64,000 bases of DNA, taken from positions 186,001 through 250,000 of the forward strand of contig JBAZSD010000003.1 of the NCBI GenBank assembly GCA_041662605.1. Direction: 5' to 3'. Under the pieces are notes generated by a model. The model saw nothing but the letters and a program-made list of their open reading frames with translations. It ran no database searches and was not told the DNA's origin. The position numbers and the translations under genes are program-made. Below are positions 9,065 through 18,490 of this stretch, one piece after another. Source of the stretch: Desulfomonilaceae bacterium (GTDB lineage Bacteria; Desulfobacterota; Desulfomonilia; Desulfomonilales; Desulfomonilaceae). Position 1 is the stretch's first letter. The number at the start of each line of letters is the position of its first letter.

Positions 9065-9811
9065 TTAATAGCGAGCGTGTGCGATTCGCTGTCTGAATCT
9101 CGGTAGGCGTTCCCTTACAGGCGTCAGAAAGGTCTCAGCCACTCCCAGACCCGAAAGCTCGGACTGATTAAAAAAAATCATAGGATCATAAAACTGGACG
9201 CCGTTCCTGACCTGCAAATGTAGATGCGGGCACGAGGCTCTCCCCGTACTGCCAACCAGACCTATCTTCTGGCCCTGGCGCACCTTTTGACCCGGCCTGA
9301 CTAGAACTCTGCTTAAATGCGCATAATCAGTCGATATACCCTTCCCATGATCCAGCGTCACAAAAATCCCCATTCCCCGGTGGCGCTTTTGGGTTCCTGC
9401 CTCTACCACGACGCCGTCCGCGCACGCAAACACGGGATCCCCTCTATTGGCGGTTATATCAACACCGGCATGGTATGAGCCCCGTCTGAATCCAAAAGGG
9501 GATGAAAGGACCCCACACGATAGAGGAAACTTGAGTTCCCTAGTGGGCAGATTGGAATTCACCTTACCGGCCAGCCTAGCCTGAGAATTAAAGAAGCCGG
9601 CCAGAGCGCCCTCCTCACAGGACTCTGAGATCATACTAGCTAAGCAGACAGGAGGTTTACTTGCTTTCTGCCCTCCAGGCAGGAATTGAGCAAGGCGCTG
9701 CGGATCAAATCCACACGATGAAACGGCTGTCTTGTTGACTACTGATGAAGACGAACAGGAAACCGACAGAAAAGCGCAGAAATATATTAGAAGGTAAACT
9801 TTACCTTTCAT
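9065..9811 (-). CDS. Peptidase M23 (LytM) lipoprotein, probably active
   Basis: A 248-residue protein with a lipoprotein signal (MKGKVYLLIYFCAFLSVSC, lipobox LSVSC). The C-terminal M23 domain keeps all metal and catalytic residues: HAGVDI (H-x3-D), YAHLSR and PHLHLQVR (HxH). Family function is glycyl or D-Ala-meso-DAP endopeptidase cleavage of peptidoglycan at the outer membrane/periplasm. In contrast to the degenerate NlpD-like protein at 6771-7616, this one should be catalytic. Confidence 0.87.
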   Translation of the reverse strand: MKGKVYLLIYFCAFLSVSCSSSSVVNKTAVSSCGFDPQRLAQFLPGGQKASKPPVCLASMISESCEEGALAGFFNSQARLAGKVNSNLPTRELKFPLSCGVLSSPFGFRRGSYHAGVDITANRGDPVFACADGVVVEAGTQKRHRGMGIFVTLDHGKGISTDYAHLSRVLVRPGQKVRQGQKIGLVGSTGRASCPHLHLQVRNGVQFYDPMIFFNQSELSGLGVAETFLTPVRERLPRFRQRIAHARY

Positions 9812-9947
9812 CCGACCCCCAGGCCAGGATTCTCAATAACAATGTTTCCCGTTTAACTAATTGATCGCTTGGTGTCAACCCAAAACTGTCTAGGTTGAGG
9901 ATAAATCATTAAACAAGATCAATTGGAGCCGGGTGGAAAATGTAAAC

Positions 9948-10310
9948 TTATCGAACAAAGCCAAGAGGCCCCTGGCCGCATTGAGGAGCAGCGCATGGGG
10001 GCGGAGGGCACGCCGGTGGAGGACAAATCCTGTAGGTTGCAGGACATGGCTCTGGTGGGCACTTGCAAATCGTAACAGGAGGCGGTGGAGGCCCAACCAA
10101 TTTCATTGGGTAACATTTAACAGGAAGACAAGGCGCGCATGGTGGAATTGTTGGCGGACCAGCGCATGTCGGGGGAGCGGGCGGACCATAAATCATTGGA
10201 ACCATCTCGCAAGGATCCGGAGGAGGCATGTAGCCGTCCGACATGATCGGAGCGCTTAACAAAAGCGCAATGGCCATTCCTAATAATATCAGTTCACGAT
10301 TTTTAGCCAC
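9948..10310 (-). CDS. Secreted Cys/Pro-rich small protein
   Basis: A 120-residue unknown. The N-terminal signal peptide is MAKNRELILLGMAIALLLSAP. The remainder is almost entirely Pro and Cys, with at least a dozen cysteines in repeated CPP/PPC/CxPC settings (for example RICPPPACPPPPCAAPQCG). Such a pattern suggests a rigid polyproline chain cross-linked by disulfides or metal. No homolog is recognised. Open frames on the other strand here are shadows caused by the G-rich complement. Confidence 0.6.
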   Translation of the reverse strand: MAKNRELILLGMAIALLLSAPIMSDGYMPPPDPCEMVPMIYGPPAPPTCAGPPTIPPCAPCLPVKCYPMKLVGPPPPPVTICKCPPEPCPATYRICPPPACPPPPCAAPQCGQGPLGFVR

Positions 10311-10499
10311 AACAACGCCTGCTCATCCGAGAGAGAAGCTAACACACGAACCCGGACATTCTAAAAAGCTGAAGTTATTTTCAGACAAAGGGTAGCACAA
10401 GGATACAAAATGAAGGCGGGTTAGTCAACAAATTTTAGAGCACAGACTACTTTTTATGTAAAATATTACCATGATATAGTAAATATTCAAAATAATGGG

Positions 10500-11288
10500 T
10501 TAATCATGTGAAACATGAGTCCGTTTATATGCTTTTACAAAATCTCGTATCTCTAGTCTGACAAAATCCTCGCTTTCCCTTGAAACTGCCGAAATGTCAA
10601 AATTGAATGATAAACTATCTACAATTGAGCGGGCGAGAGCAGCTTCATCACACAGCAATTCTTCTCGTTTAAAATAATAGGCGCTACGCCTTTTTGTCGA
10701 ACCTTTCGAATACAGCCAGGAGTTCTTCCATGCAAAAAATCCAAGCAATTTTTCACTCAAAATAGGGTCAAGCAGAATATCAGACTCAAGATGATGACCG
10801 AGTTGCAATTCTATTAGTTGGAACAGAGCTGAAACATAGTTGATGTCCGTCGCCACCAGTCCATAGAGATGCCAGTCATTGACCAGAGTTCCAATAATAT
10901 CTACCGACTTATCTTCCAGATCTTCGAAAGCAGGGCAGTAAAAAGATTTACAGGCCATACTCCCGTAATGACACAACCCTCTGAAATCAATACCATCGTT
11001 ATTGGGAGCGTTGGGATGAAGCATGCAACCAACAGTCCTAAAGGAGTGATCCACAAAACCTGTATATTCACATACATGAATAACCGGGTCTACAATTGAG
11101 GCCTCGGTTTCTAAACTGATCCGGTCAGCGTAAGCAACTAGGGCTTCCACTGAATGAGGAATGCTTCTGATGGCTCGCGTTCTATCAACCAGAACCCTGT
11201 TGAGCGCAAATGAGCGACCATCCTTAACGTTATAGAGCCCGCAACAAGCGGCGCAGGATTTGGACGAATCAGGGCGACACAAATTCAT
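10500..11288 (-). CDS. Cys-rich protein of unknown function (YkgJ-like N-terminal cluster)
   Basis: A 262-residue cytoplasmic protein. The N-terminal CRPDSSKSCAACCGLYNVKDG recalls the Cys clusters of YkgJ/Fe-S-type proteins; more cysteines follow (CEYTGF, VGCMLHP, GLCHYGSMACKSFYCPAFED), giving around ten within the first 130 residues. The C-terminal half is helical without cysteines. I cannot name a family with confidence; a metal- or Fe-S-binding role is inferred from cysteine spacing. Confidence 0.65.
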   Translation of the reverse strand: MNLCRPDSSKSCAACCGLYNVKDGRSFALNRVLVDRTRAIRSIPHSVEALVAYADRISLETEASIVDPVIHVCEYTGFVDHSFRTVGCMLHPNAPNNDGIDFRGLCHYGSMACKSFYCPAFEDLEDKSVDIIGTLVNDWHLYGLVATDINYVSALFQLIELQLGHHLESDILLDPILSEKLLGFFAWKNSWLYSKGSTKRRSAYYFKREELLCDEAALARSIVDSLSFNFDISAVSRESEDFVRLEIRDFVKAYKRTHVSHD

Positions 11289-11342
11289 TTCTGGTCGGAC
11301 CCTGACCGCCCAAGCGCATCTAATGCGGGAGCCGACAGAGTG

Positions 11343-12197
11343 TTAAAGAGAGTAATTGTAAAAACCTCTACCACTTTTCTTTCCTAGGAACCCAGCGTCG
11401 ACATATTTCCTTAGCAATGGGCAGGGCCGGTACTTGGGATCGCCAAGCCCCTCGAGCAACACATTCAGAATGGCCAGACAAGTGTCAAGACCAATAAAAT
11501 CAGCCAGTGTCAGAGGACCCATGGGATGATTCATGCCGAGCTTCATCACCTCATCAATGGCTTCAACGGTTCCAACGCCTTCATAAAGCGCGTATATCGC
11601 TTCATTTATCATTGGCATGAGAACGCGGTTAGCGATAAAACCGGGGAAATCCTGCGCTTCCACAGGGATTTTCCCAAACTTTTTAGATAGCTCTACAGTT
11701 AATGATGTAGTCTCCTCATCGGTGGCGAGTCCGTTTATAACTTCAACCAGCTTCATGACAGGGACTGGGTTCATAAAATGCATCCCTATGAATTTCTTGG
11801 GTCGCTTGGTGCAGGCAGCCAGCTTCGTGATTGAGATCGAGGAGGTATTGCTGGCCAATACCTTACCGGGAGCCAGAATTTCATCGAGTCTTTGAAAAAC
11901 CTGCTTCTTCAGATCCAGGCTTTCGATAATCGCTTCAACAACAAAATCGGCGTTTCTAAAATCTTCGAGATCTATACTCGGTTTGATTCTTCCCATGATC
12001 GCAGATTTTTCATCCACGCTCATCTTCCCTTTTGAGACGGCTCGATCCAGATTCTTTTCGATTGTCTTGAGCCCTTTGTCTACAAACTCCTGCTTCACAT
12101 CATTCATAATGACTTCCAGGCCAGAGGCCGCAGCCACATGAGCTATTCCGTTTCCCATCTGACCGGCGCCGACCACGCCAAAAATTTTCACTTCCAT
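11343..12197 (-). CDS. hbd: 3-hydroxybutyryl-CoA dehydrogenase
   Basis: A 284-residue enzyme. The Rossmann motif GVVGAGQMGNGIAHVAA is at residues 7-23, catalytic His in GMHFMNPVPVMKLVEV, and the C-terminal 3HCDH domain (NRVLMPMINEAIYALYEGV ... GPLTLADFIGLDTCL). It interconverts acetoacetyl-CoA and 3-hydroxybutyryl-CoA with NAD(P). It stands alone here, although paaK and an AbfD-like dehydratase elsewhere in the window would suit the same acyl-CoA metabolism. Confidence 0.95.
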   Translation of the reverse strand: MEVKIFGVVGAGQMGNGIAHVAAASGLEVIMNDVKQEFVDKGLKTIEKNLDRAVSKGKMSVDEKSAIMGRIKPSIDLEDFRNADFVVEAIIESLDLKKQVFQRLDEILAPGKVLASNTSSISITKLAACTKRPKKFIGMHFMNPVPVMKLVEVINGLATDEETTSLTVELSKKFGKIPVEAQDFPGFIANRVLMPMINEAIYALYEGVGTVEAIDEVMKLGMNHPMGPLTLADFIGLDTCLAILNVLLEGLGDPKYRPCPLLRKYVDAGFLGKKSGRGFYNYSL

Positions 12198-12259
12198 GAA
12201 ATTCCTCCTAATAACAAAGCATTTGACACAAATCTTCCCATAAACTACATTCTAACGGT

Positions 12260-12336
12260 GCGCCCGTAGCTCAGGTGGATAGAGCGCAACACTCCGGATG
12301 TTGAGGCCGGACGTTCGAGTCGTCTCGGGCGCACCA
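12260..12336 (+). tRNA. tRNA-Arg (anticodon CCG)
   Basis: A complete cloverleaf: acceptor stem GCGCCCG/CGGGCGC, D-arm GCTC...GAGC, anticodon stem CAACA/TGTTG with loop CTCCGGA (anticodon CCG, reading CGG), T-arm with loop TTCGAGT, and an encoded CCA at 12334-12336. Confidence 0.93.
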
Positions 12337-12626
12337 AAATAGTCGTCGAATTTCTGTTGACAGTGTGAACCCAAAATACTGTAAACGCCCCCTTCAATTC
12401 ACGGGCGGTTTCACGCCCACTCTCAAATGTCCCCAATCATAATTCGCTCATTCAATGTGAGTGTAATTTACAACTTTATGCTTTGAAACTCAACCTGAGA
12501 TTGGCTTTGGCTCGATAGAGAGCTTGGGAGTCGCGCCTCACCTACCATTGGCAAAAAACAATTGTATGACAGTGCTTAGGAGGCTGTCAGATGAAACGCC
12601 GGCCTTCAAGTAGCCTTTACAGAAGC

Positions 12627-14120
12627 TCAGATAAACACCCAAAGTACGATCCCGACAAACAATGAGGCTGAAATCCCCAAAGGGATGGTCCACCTCAGGA
12701 TATCACCCTCTTTTCCAATCGCCCCGCACATGGGTGTCGCAAGAGCTATTTTGAAAGGCGACGAGATCGAGCCTATTGAAGATCCGACGGCTAAAGCGGC
12801 GGCGAGCCATACAGGTCCTACGCCGAGGAGAGTAGCCGCCTGCACCTGAAGCTGACCAAAGAGCATCAATGACGCTACGCCATAACCTGTAAGGAAAGTT
12901 CCCACCCATCCCAAAACCGGAACAAAGATCGGATAATAGTTCCCGGTATAAATCGACAACCCTTTAGAAATGATCGAAGGGATATTGTGAAATGCGTCAA
13001 CGTGAGAAAAGTCCGAATTGTATCCGGTGTAAGAAATCATTTGGCCCATAGCTCCGAAAAGCCCCATAGCCACAAACACTCGCCAGCCTTTTTTAATGCC
13101 GGAATTAGCCACACTCTTGAGTTGCGACCACGAGACTCTCTGCAGCCTGGCCGATATCAGGAACGCCAGAAAAAGGTACACATATGCTGAGAAAAGTGGA
13201 CTAAAGGTAACCGTACGGCCAGGGACTACACTTACTAAAAAAATTAGCTTTTTACTCGTCAGTTCATGCAGATAAGGAACCATGTTCACGCAAAGCAGAC
13301 ACACCAGCATGAACAAAAAAGGCGCCAGGTCAACAAGAATTTCCCTGTTTATTTGAAGGCCCCCGGCTCCAATGGCAATAAACGCGAATATCACAGCAAG
13401 ACCCCCCAGGGTGCCAGAAACGGGGATGCCCACCAAAACGGCGGCCACAAGCGCAACCAAACCCAACATCAGCCCAGTCAACAGGACCTCGACAAGATTC
13501 CTGGCCCCCCATCCCTTTTCTGGAAGAAAAACAGGAGCGCAAAGCGCCATGGCTAAGGTGGCGGGAACCGAAAGCCAGGCCGAGGCTATCCCGAGTTCCC
13601 TGATGGGCAACCCTGTAACCAAAGAAAGCACCGTTACGATTATGCCCGCTAATTCAAGAGTCATGAGTCCTGAGTAGCCTATGATTGAGAGCGCCGCCGA
13701 CCCGGTTGGAGACACTCCCGCTGCATGAAGCATCGGAGCGACCACCGGCTCGGCAATCACCCCCGATCCCTCCATGAAGTTACCTACACCGAATGTAATG
13801 AGCAGGTTTCGGGAGAACGAGTCACCTGCTCCGCTCTCAAACCATTCCACTATCCGTTTTATCGAACCCGTGGTCATCAATAGGCTGGACAAAAGAATCC
13901 CCGCCAGGATCACAAAAAGAAGGGGCAGCGTAGTCAAGACTCCATCCAAAGAAGCCATGATTGCTACGAGTGGAGCCATCTCGAAAAACCAAAGCGCCAG
14001 CGCCAGTGAAAAGACATAACCGTACACCGACAGATCGAGAGCGGACCTGCGAAGTATGACGGCCAAAACCGTCAATACCAATACAGGAGACCAACTCAAC
14101 AGAAAAAGATAAATGTCCAC
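12627..14120 (-). CDS. L-lactate permease family transporter (LctP-like)
   Basis: A 497-residue integral membrane protein with about a dozen hydrophobic segments. The segment FGVGNFMEGSGVIAEPVVAPMLHAAGVSP corresponds to the LctP signature around the E-G motif, and GSSIGSISSPFKIALATPMCGAIGKEGDIL near the C-terminus matches the conserved LctP end region. It probably imports lactate, glycolate or a related 2-hydroxy acid by proton symport. It is the last gene of a minus-strand cluster with a peptidase, a Zn-dehydrogenase and an LsrF-like thiolase. Confidence 0.8.
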   Translation of the reverse strand: MDIYLFLLSWSPVLVLTVLAVILRRSALDLSVYGYVFSLALALWFFEMAPLVAIMASLDGVLTTLPLLFVILAGILLSSLLMTTGSIKRIVEWFESGAGDSFSRNLLITFGVGNFMEGSGVIAEPVVAPMLHAAGVSPTGSAALSIIGYSGLMTLELAGIIVTVLSLVTGLPIRELGIASAWLSVPATLAMALCAPVFLPEKGWGARNLVEVLLTGLMLGLVALVAAVLVGIPVSGTLGGLAVIFAFIAIGAGGLQINREILVDLAPFLFMLVCLLCVNMVPYLHELTSKKLIFLVSVVPGRTVTFSPLFSAYVYLFLAFLISARLQRVSWSQLKSVANSGIKKGWRVFVAMGLFGAMGQMISYTGYNSDFSHVDAFHNIPSIISKGLSIYTGNYYPIFVPVLGWVGTFLTGYGVASLMLFGQLQVQAATLLGVGPVWLAAALAVGSSIGSISSPFKIALATPMCGAIGKEGDILRWTIPLGISASLFVGIVLWVFI

Positions 14121-14200
14121 GTCGGAACTACCTCCTTCAGCAAGCCCGTATATGGCGCACGAAGAGAACCACTCCCCCGCCCCGTTACCCCATATGGTTT

Positions 14201-15397
14201 TCAGTTAACTATATGAATCTCATCTCCAAAATTGGTTAACTTTTCTAACCCACTGTCACTAACCGCAAATGTGTTCTCAATGCCGGCCAAACCTTTCCCC
14301 GGCAAAATGAATTTCGGTTCCAACGCAATTACCATTCCTTCTTCTAAAATGGCATTTGATTTCCTGCCTAGCACCGGAAGCTCATCAAGTTCGAGACCCA
14401 CTCCGTGACCTACGAATGGCACCGGCGTAGGATAACCCATGAAACTTGCCGCAGTCCCAACCGAGGACGCCATCTCTACAGCCATGTCGTAAAGAGCCTC
14501 TGCCGAAGAACCGGGTTTCCCTTCGCCAACAATAGCCTCCTGAATCTGCAACGCCAAAGAGTGAACCTGCAAGTATTCATCAGGGACCGACCCAATAAAA
14601 AACGTTCGAGCCTGATCCACCATATAACCTTCGACTATCCCAACGTAATCGATCTGAATAGGTTCTTCTGCTTTGATTTTTTTTAACCCAACGCCTTGAG
14701 GCATTGAAGCGTTTGGTCCAGGTCCTCCGGTGGGACCTACGGAACAACTAGGCACGGCCAAATTTTCTCCTGACATTATGTGACCGTAAAATACTTCGTT
14801 GTTGAAGCTTCTGACTCGAACCAGTCCCTGATGTCCATGGCGTCGATAAAAACTCTCGAGTTCCGCAGCGAGTTCAATTTCCCGCATTCCTTCTTTCAAA
14901 ACTTGCGAAACACTCTTGAACATCGAATCGTTCATCGCTGCCGCGCGTCTTATAAGACCCAGCTCGTATTCCGATTTAATCATTCTGGTTTGACGAATCA
15001 AAGGGGAAACGTCCTGAATCTGAACATCTGGGAATAATGACTCATATTGACGATAAACGTTCACAGGTATGACATCAAGTTCCATACCCAATTCGGATAA
15101 CTTTTCCCGTCTCGATGATATTATCGTCTGTCTCAATTCATGGAGACTACTCACTGGAACGACACGTTCAATTGGGGAATCCTCTCTGGCCCTTTCAAAG
15201 CTTCTACGAGCCAGGAGAACAGGTAGACCTTCGGCCGGCACAAAAAGAGTGGCGTCCTGGGCTGTCCCGGAAAAATAATACAGGTCAGCCCGCTGGACTA
15301 TGAGAGCGGCGTCAATACGATTTTTTCTGAGCGCACATTGCAGAAGATTGATACGACGCTCAATTTCAAAACTAGGCGTAGAAGGCATGAGTCTCAA
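14201..15397 (-). CDS. M24-family Xaa-Pro aminopeptidase/creatinase-like
   Basis: A 398-residue protein: N-terminal creatinase-like domain (residues 1-150) and C-terminal pita-bread M24 domain. Metal ligands are seen in PIQIDYVGIVEGYMVDQART (Asp-x-Asp pattern), VGHGVGLELDELP (His) and VIALEPKF (Glu). It would cleave N-terminal residues before proline or an equivalent C-N bond. It is in line with the Zn-dehydrogenase upstream and the permease downstream. Confidence 0.87.
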   Translation of the reverse strand: MRLMPSTPSFEIERRINLLQCALRKNRIDAALIVQRADLYYFSGTAQDATLFVPAEGLPVLLARRSFERAREDSPIERVVPVSSLHELRQTIISSRREKLSELGMELDVIPVNVYRQYESLFPDVQIQDVSPLIRQTRMIKSEYELGLIRRAAAMNDSMFKSVSQVLKEGMREIELAAELESFYRRHGHQGLVRVRSFNNEVFYGHIMSGENLAVPSCSVGPTGGPGPNASMPQGVGLKKIKAEEPIQIDYVGIVEGYMVDQARTFFIGSVPDEYLQVHSLALQIQEAIVGEGKPGSSAEALYDMAVEMASSVGTAASFMGYPTPVPFVGHGVGLELDELPVLGRKSNAILEEGMVIALEPKFILPGKGLAGIENTFAVSDSGLEKLTNFGDEIHIVN

Positions 15398-15472
15398 GAA
15401 CCTCGAGAATGTGGGTATGTGTTGGGTGGAAAAACGGCGAAAATCATTCCACTAGGGTTGCTGCGCAACAAA

Positions 15473-16498
15473 CTATGCTTGAGGCTCGATGATCACTTTT
15501 AGCGACGAGCCCGCTTCAGCGACAAGAGAGAAGCCTTCCTGAGTCCGTTCAAGCGGCAACCTGTGTGTTATCATATCGGACACGACAATTTTCCCAGCGG
15601 CTATAAGTTCGATCGAAGCCAGAATATCCCTTGGACTGCCGGCGTACGATGAAGCCATTCTGATCTCTTTACGCCAGAGATCATTAAATGGCATCGGAAC
15701 TTCTAGACCGGGGTCAGTGGGAGCGAAAAACAGTAAGGTTCCACCCCTATCGACCAGTTTGAAAGCCTGTGCAATCGCTGAAGTAGCCCCGGTTGCCACG
15801 ATCACCACTTCCGCGACGCGGTCATCGTTGATTTCTTTGACTCTCTCAAGAAGATCTTCCCCGGCAAGGATAGCTCCATCGGCTCCGCATTTTAATGCAA
15901 GATCCAATCTCTCATGATTTATGTCTACAGCCAGTACGCGACTCGCCCCGACCCTCTGGGCCAGCTTAATGTGAAGGAGCCCCGTAATTCCGGCGCCCAT
16001 CACGAGGAAACGCTTTCCAGGACTCCAACCGGCCTGAAGTTGCCCCCTGAAAACACAAGCTAACGGTTCGACAAACACCGCCTCTTCGTATGACATTGTG
16101 TCAGGCAACTTAAAAACCCCGTGACGGACATTTATCGAAGGAACTCTCAGATACTCAGAGAAACCACCTGGATCAAAGTTGGTCCTGGCAAGCGTATCAC
16201 ATACAGAGTGATGATTTGACAGGCAATATCTGCATGTGTTGCAAGGCACGTGATGAGAAACAAACACGCGATCGCCGACTTTCCAGTTTTCCACTCTGGA
16301 GCCTACTTCGACAATCTCCCCCGCTATTTCATGGCCCAACACCAGCGGCGCTTTGGGGACCCGATACCATTCCAACACGTCACTGCCACACACTCCGCTC
16401 GACCAGACTTTAACAAGCAGTTCATCATGGCTGATCTTGGGGACGGTTAATTCTTCAATCCTTATGTCATTATTATTGTAATACATGGCAACGCGCAT
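15473..16498 (-). CDS. Zinc-dependent alcohol/polyol dehydrogenase (MDR family)
   Basis: A 341-residue medium-chain dehydrogenase. The catalytic zinc site is visible (VCGSDVLEW, GHEIAGEIVEVG) and the structural zinc lobe is CNTCRYCLSNHHSVC. The Rossmann fold is FLVMGAGITGLLHIKLAQ. Closest overall look is sorbitol/threonine-dehydrogenase-like; the substrate is unknown. It lies upstream of the M24 gene and downstream of the LsrF-like gene. Confidence 0.88.
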   Translation of the reverse strand: MRVAMYYNNNDIRIEELTVPKISHDELLVKVWSSGVCGSDVLEWYRVPKAPLVLGHEIAGEIVEVGSRVENWKVGDRVFVSHHVPCNTCRYCLSNHHSVCDTLARTNFDPGGFSEYLRVPSINVRHGVFKLPDTMSYEEAVFVEPLACVFRGQLQAGWSPGKRFLVMGAGITGLLHIKLAQRVGASRVLAVDINHERLDLALKCGADGAILAGEDLLERVKEINDDRVAEVVIVATGATSAIAQAFKLVDRGGTLLFFAPTDPGLEVPMPFNDLWRKEIRMASSYAGSPRDILASIELIAAGKIVVSDMITHRLPLERTQEGFSLVAEAGSSLKVIIEPQA

Positions 16499-16613
16499 AT
16501 CGTGACCCCTTGGAACGTGTACGACGGAAAGGACAGGTAGTGGGGGAAAGAACCCTATCTGTGTTAAGAAATTAACTCTAAAAACCCGTTAGTGGGTCTT
16601 CACGAGCAGCCGT

Positions 16614-17489
16614 CTACTTTTTCCGTTCGTCTAAGTATATTTTGAAAGCTTTCTCTGGCTTCTCGTTGTAATGAACGACCGCTCTCACAGCTTTGATCAT
16701 TCCTACAGGGCAATCAGACTGAAATATGTTTCTACCCATGTCAACACCGACAGCCCCTCTGGTGACAGCATTGTAGGCCATTGTAAGAGCCTCCATTTCG
16801 GGCAGTTTTTTACCGCCCGCCATTACTATTGGAACTGGACAGGTTTGAATCACTCTTTCAAAGTTTTCACAATAGTAAGTCTTCACGATGTTAGCCCCCA
16901 TTTCAGCAGCAATCCTTGAAGAAAGGGCTAGATATCGCGCGTCACGGGCCATGTCGCGTCCAACCGCTGTTACCGCCAGAACAGGTATACCCGCAGAGTA
17001 TCCGGCGTCTATCAATTTGGCGAAGGCGACCATGGTTTGATGTTCGTGCTGGGCCCCGACATACATTGAAAGCGCCATCCCTGAAACGTTCAACCTGACG
17101 CAATCGTCTATTGCCACATTCATCGTCTCATTGGACAATTCAGTGAGGACACTCTGGCCACCCGAAACTCGTAGCACTATAGGGGCCTGAACGCCGGGGG
17201 AAACTGACGTCCTCAGAATTCCTCGAGTCAACATCAGGCAGTCGGCATAACCGGCCAGCGGCGCCAGGGTTTCTTCCATTATCTCCAAACCTGATGTAGG
17301 TCCCTGAAAATAACCGTGGTCGACCGCAAGCATTACCGTACGACCCGTGTCAGGTTTGATTATTCGTGAGAGACGGTTTTTCATCCCCCAGTCCAGATGT
17401 GAACTTCCTTTGATGTGGAAAGCGCCGGAACTGCAACCGGATGTAATGTCAATGTCTCTCGCTTCCTTAAAACCTTCAAGATCCGCCAT
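16614..17489 (-). CDS. LsrF-like 3-hydroxy-5-phosphonooxypentane-2,4-dione thiolase / class I aldolase
   Basis: A 291-residue DhnA/FbaB-type TIM barrel. It matches E. coli LsrF closely over its length: MADLEGFKEARDID at the start, LDWGMKNRLSRII, GKTVML-type segment TVMLAVDHGYFQGPTSGLE, KTYYCENFERVI, VPIVMAGGKKLPE and GVDMGRNIFQSD...MIKAVRAVVHYNE. In enterobacteria LsrF finishes degradation of phospho-AI-2. None of the other lsr genes is present, so here it may belong to a sugar or hydroxy-acid pathway with the adjacent Zn-dehydrogenase. Confidence 0.8.
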   Translation of the reverse strand: MADLEGFKEARDIDITSGCSSGAFHIKGSSHLDWGMKNRLSRIIKPDTGRTVMLAVDHGYFQGPTSGLEIMEETLAPLAGYADCLMLTRGILRTSVSPGVQAPIVLRVSGGQSVLTELSNETMNVAIDDCVRLNVSGMALSMYVGAQHEHQTMVAFAKLIDAGYSAGIPVLAVTAVGRDMARDARYLALSSRIAAEMGANIVKTYYCENFERVIQTCPVPIVMAGGKKLPEMEALTMAYNAVTRGAVGVDMGRNIFQSDCPVGMIKAVRAVVHYNEKPEKAFKIYLDERKK

Positions 17490-17676
17490 TTCTGCACCCC
17501 AAGCTTTATTAATTCAGAAAATAGAAATGTAACAAAGGGCCACCAATGAGTCAACTTAAGCGTCGGACCGCCATCGAAGACAGATATGCCACATTATTCT
17601 TAGACGTGTTAATATGTTTGCGGCGTTTCTTAACCGATCAAGCTGTTTAACTGGATTCCACCTTCTGGAGATTGGA

Positions 17677-18375
17677 ATGATGAACATTTGCTCTGCTCTC
17701 AAGGTCTCATTACCGCTTTTCTTGGCTGGGATTTTGGCGTTGTTTCTATGCTTCCCACATGTTTCCGATGCGCATAAAATTAATGTTTTCGCTTGGTTTG
17801 AGGGCGATCAGGTTCATGTTGACGCGTACTTCACTAAATCTTCAAAGGTCTTATATGCGCCGGTAAAGGTTCTTGATCTTCGAGGAAATCTTTTGCTCAG
17901 TGGAAACACTGATGAGCACGGTCAGTGGAGCTTTTACTTAAAAGATCTTGGCCAGTTACCTCCTGATGGTCTCGAGGTGGTAGTTGAAGAGGGCTCAGGA
18001 CACAGAGTTGAATACACGTTGTCCGGACAGGACTTGGCTGAAGCGCACAAGCTCAAACCATCCAGAGAACCACACCCCAAGGCGCTAGCTGAAAACAGTG
18101 AGACACGGTCTAGAATGGCGCCTTCCCCTACTGTTGTTGATCGGTCAGGCTCCATTCAAATCTCTGATATAGATCAAATCAAGGCTATTTTCGCTGAAGT
18201 CCTCGATTCACGGCTCCAACCAATTTCCAATGCATTGGTCGCTCAACAAAAGTTATTAATTGAGGAGCACGACAGAGGGCCATCCGTCTCCGAGATTGTC
18301 GGTGGCGTTGGTTGGATCGTGGGACTGTTCGGAATACTGGGCTATTTTCTAAATCGCCGGGCCGGGCAAAAATGA
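17677..18375 (+). CDS. NikL/CbiL-like exported protein with C-terminal anchor
   Basis: About 232 residues, start at ATG 17677 (GGAGATTGG ribosome site just before). Signal peptide, then HKINVFAWFEGDQVHVDAYFTKSSK and LLLSGNTDEHGQWSFYLKD, a Greek-key beta domain resembling NikL/CbiL accessory proteins of Ni/Co ECF transporters (mature N-terminus begins with His). A charged linker follows and the C-terminal end is a membrane helix (IVGGVGWIVGLFGILGYFLNRR). No cbiM/Q/O genes are adjacent, so metal uptake is only a possibility. Confidence 0.68.
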   Translation: MMNICSALKVSLPLFLAGILALFLCFPHVSDAHKINVFAWFEGDQVHVDAYFTKSSKVLYAPVKVLDLRGNLLLSGNTDEHGQWSFYLKDLGQLPPDGLEVVVEEGSGHRVEYTLSGQDLAEAHKLKPSREPHPKALAENSETRSRMAPSPTVVDRSGSIQISDIDQIKAIFAEVLDSRLQPISNALVAQQKLLIEEHDRGPSVSEIVGGVGWIVGLFGILGYFLNRRAGQK

Positions 18376-18455
18376 CTCGCTCTTGAAACAAGTTTAATCC
18401 TTAAATTCCGGACACATCACCTTAGGTTTGAAACCTTATACCTTCAGGATTTATC

Positions 18456-18484
18456 TTGACAAGGACTCACGTCTTATCTATAAA
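18456..18484 (+). promoter_or_regulatory. Sigma-70-type promoter for the RRM gene
   Basis: TTGACA at 18456-18461 and TATAAA at 18479-18484 with a 17-bp spacer, near consensus. Transcription would start about 18491, leaving a leader of roughly 200 nt before the GTG at 18691. Confidence 0.65.
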
Positions 18485-18490
18485 ATATGT

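Noticed and set aside
9890..10259. Several Trp/Arg-rich ORFs on both strands over the Cys/Pro-rich gene
   Set aside because: They are frame shadows of the CCN/GGN-rich gene at 9948-10310.
12245..12436. 63-codon ORF over the tRNA-Arg
   Set aside because: It overlaps the tRNA gene on the opposite strand and has no family signal.
16614..17489. Part of an AI-2 (lsr) operon
   Set aside because: No lsrA/B/C/D/G/K/R gene is adjacent; only the LsrF-like protein is present.
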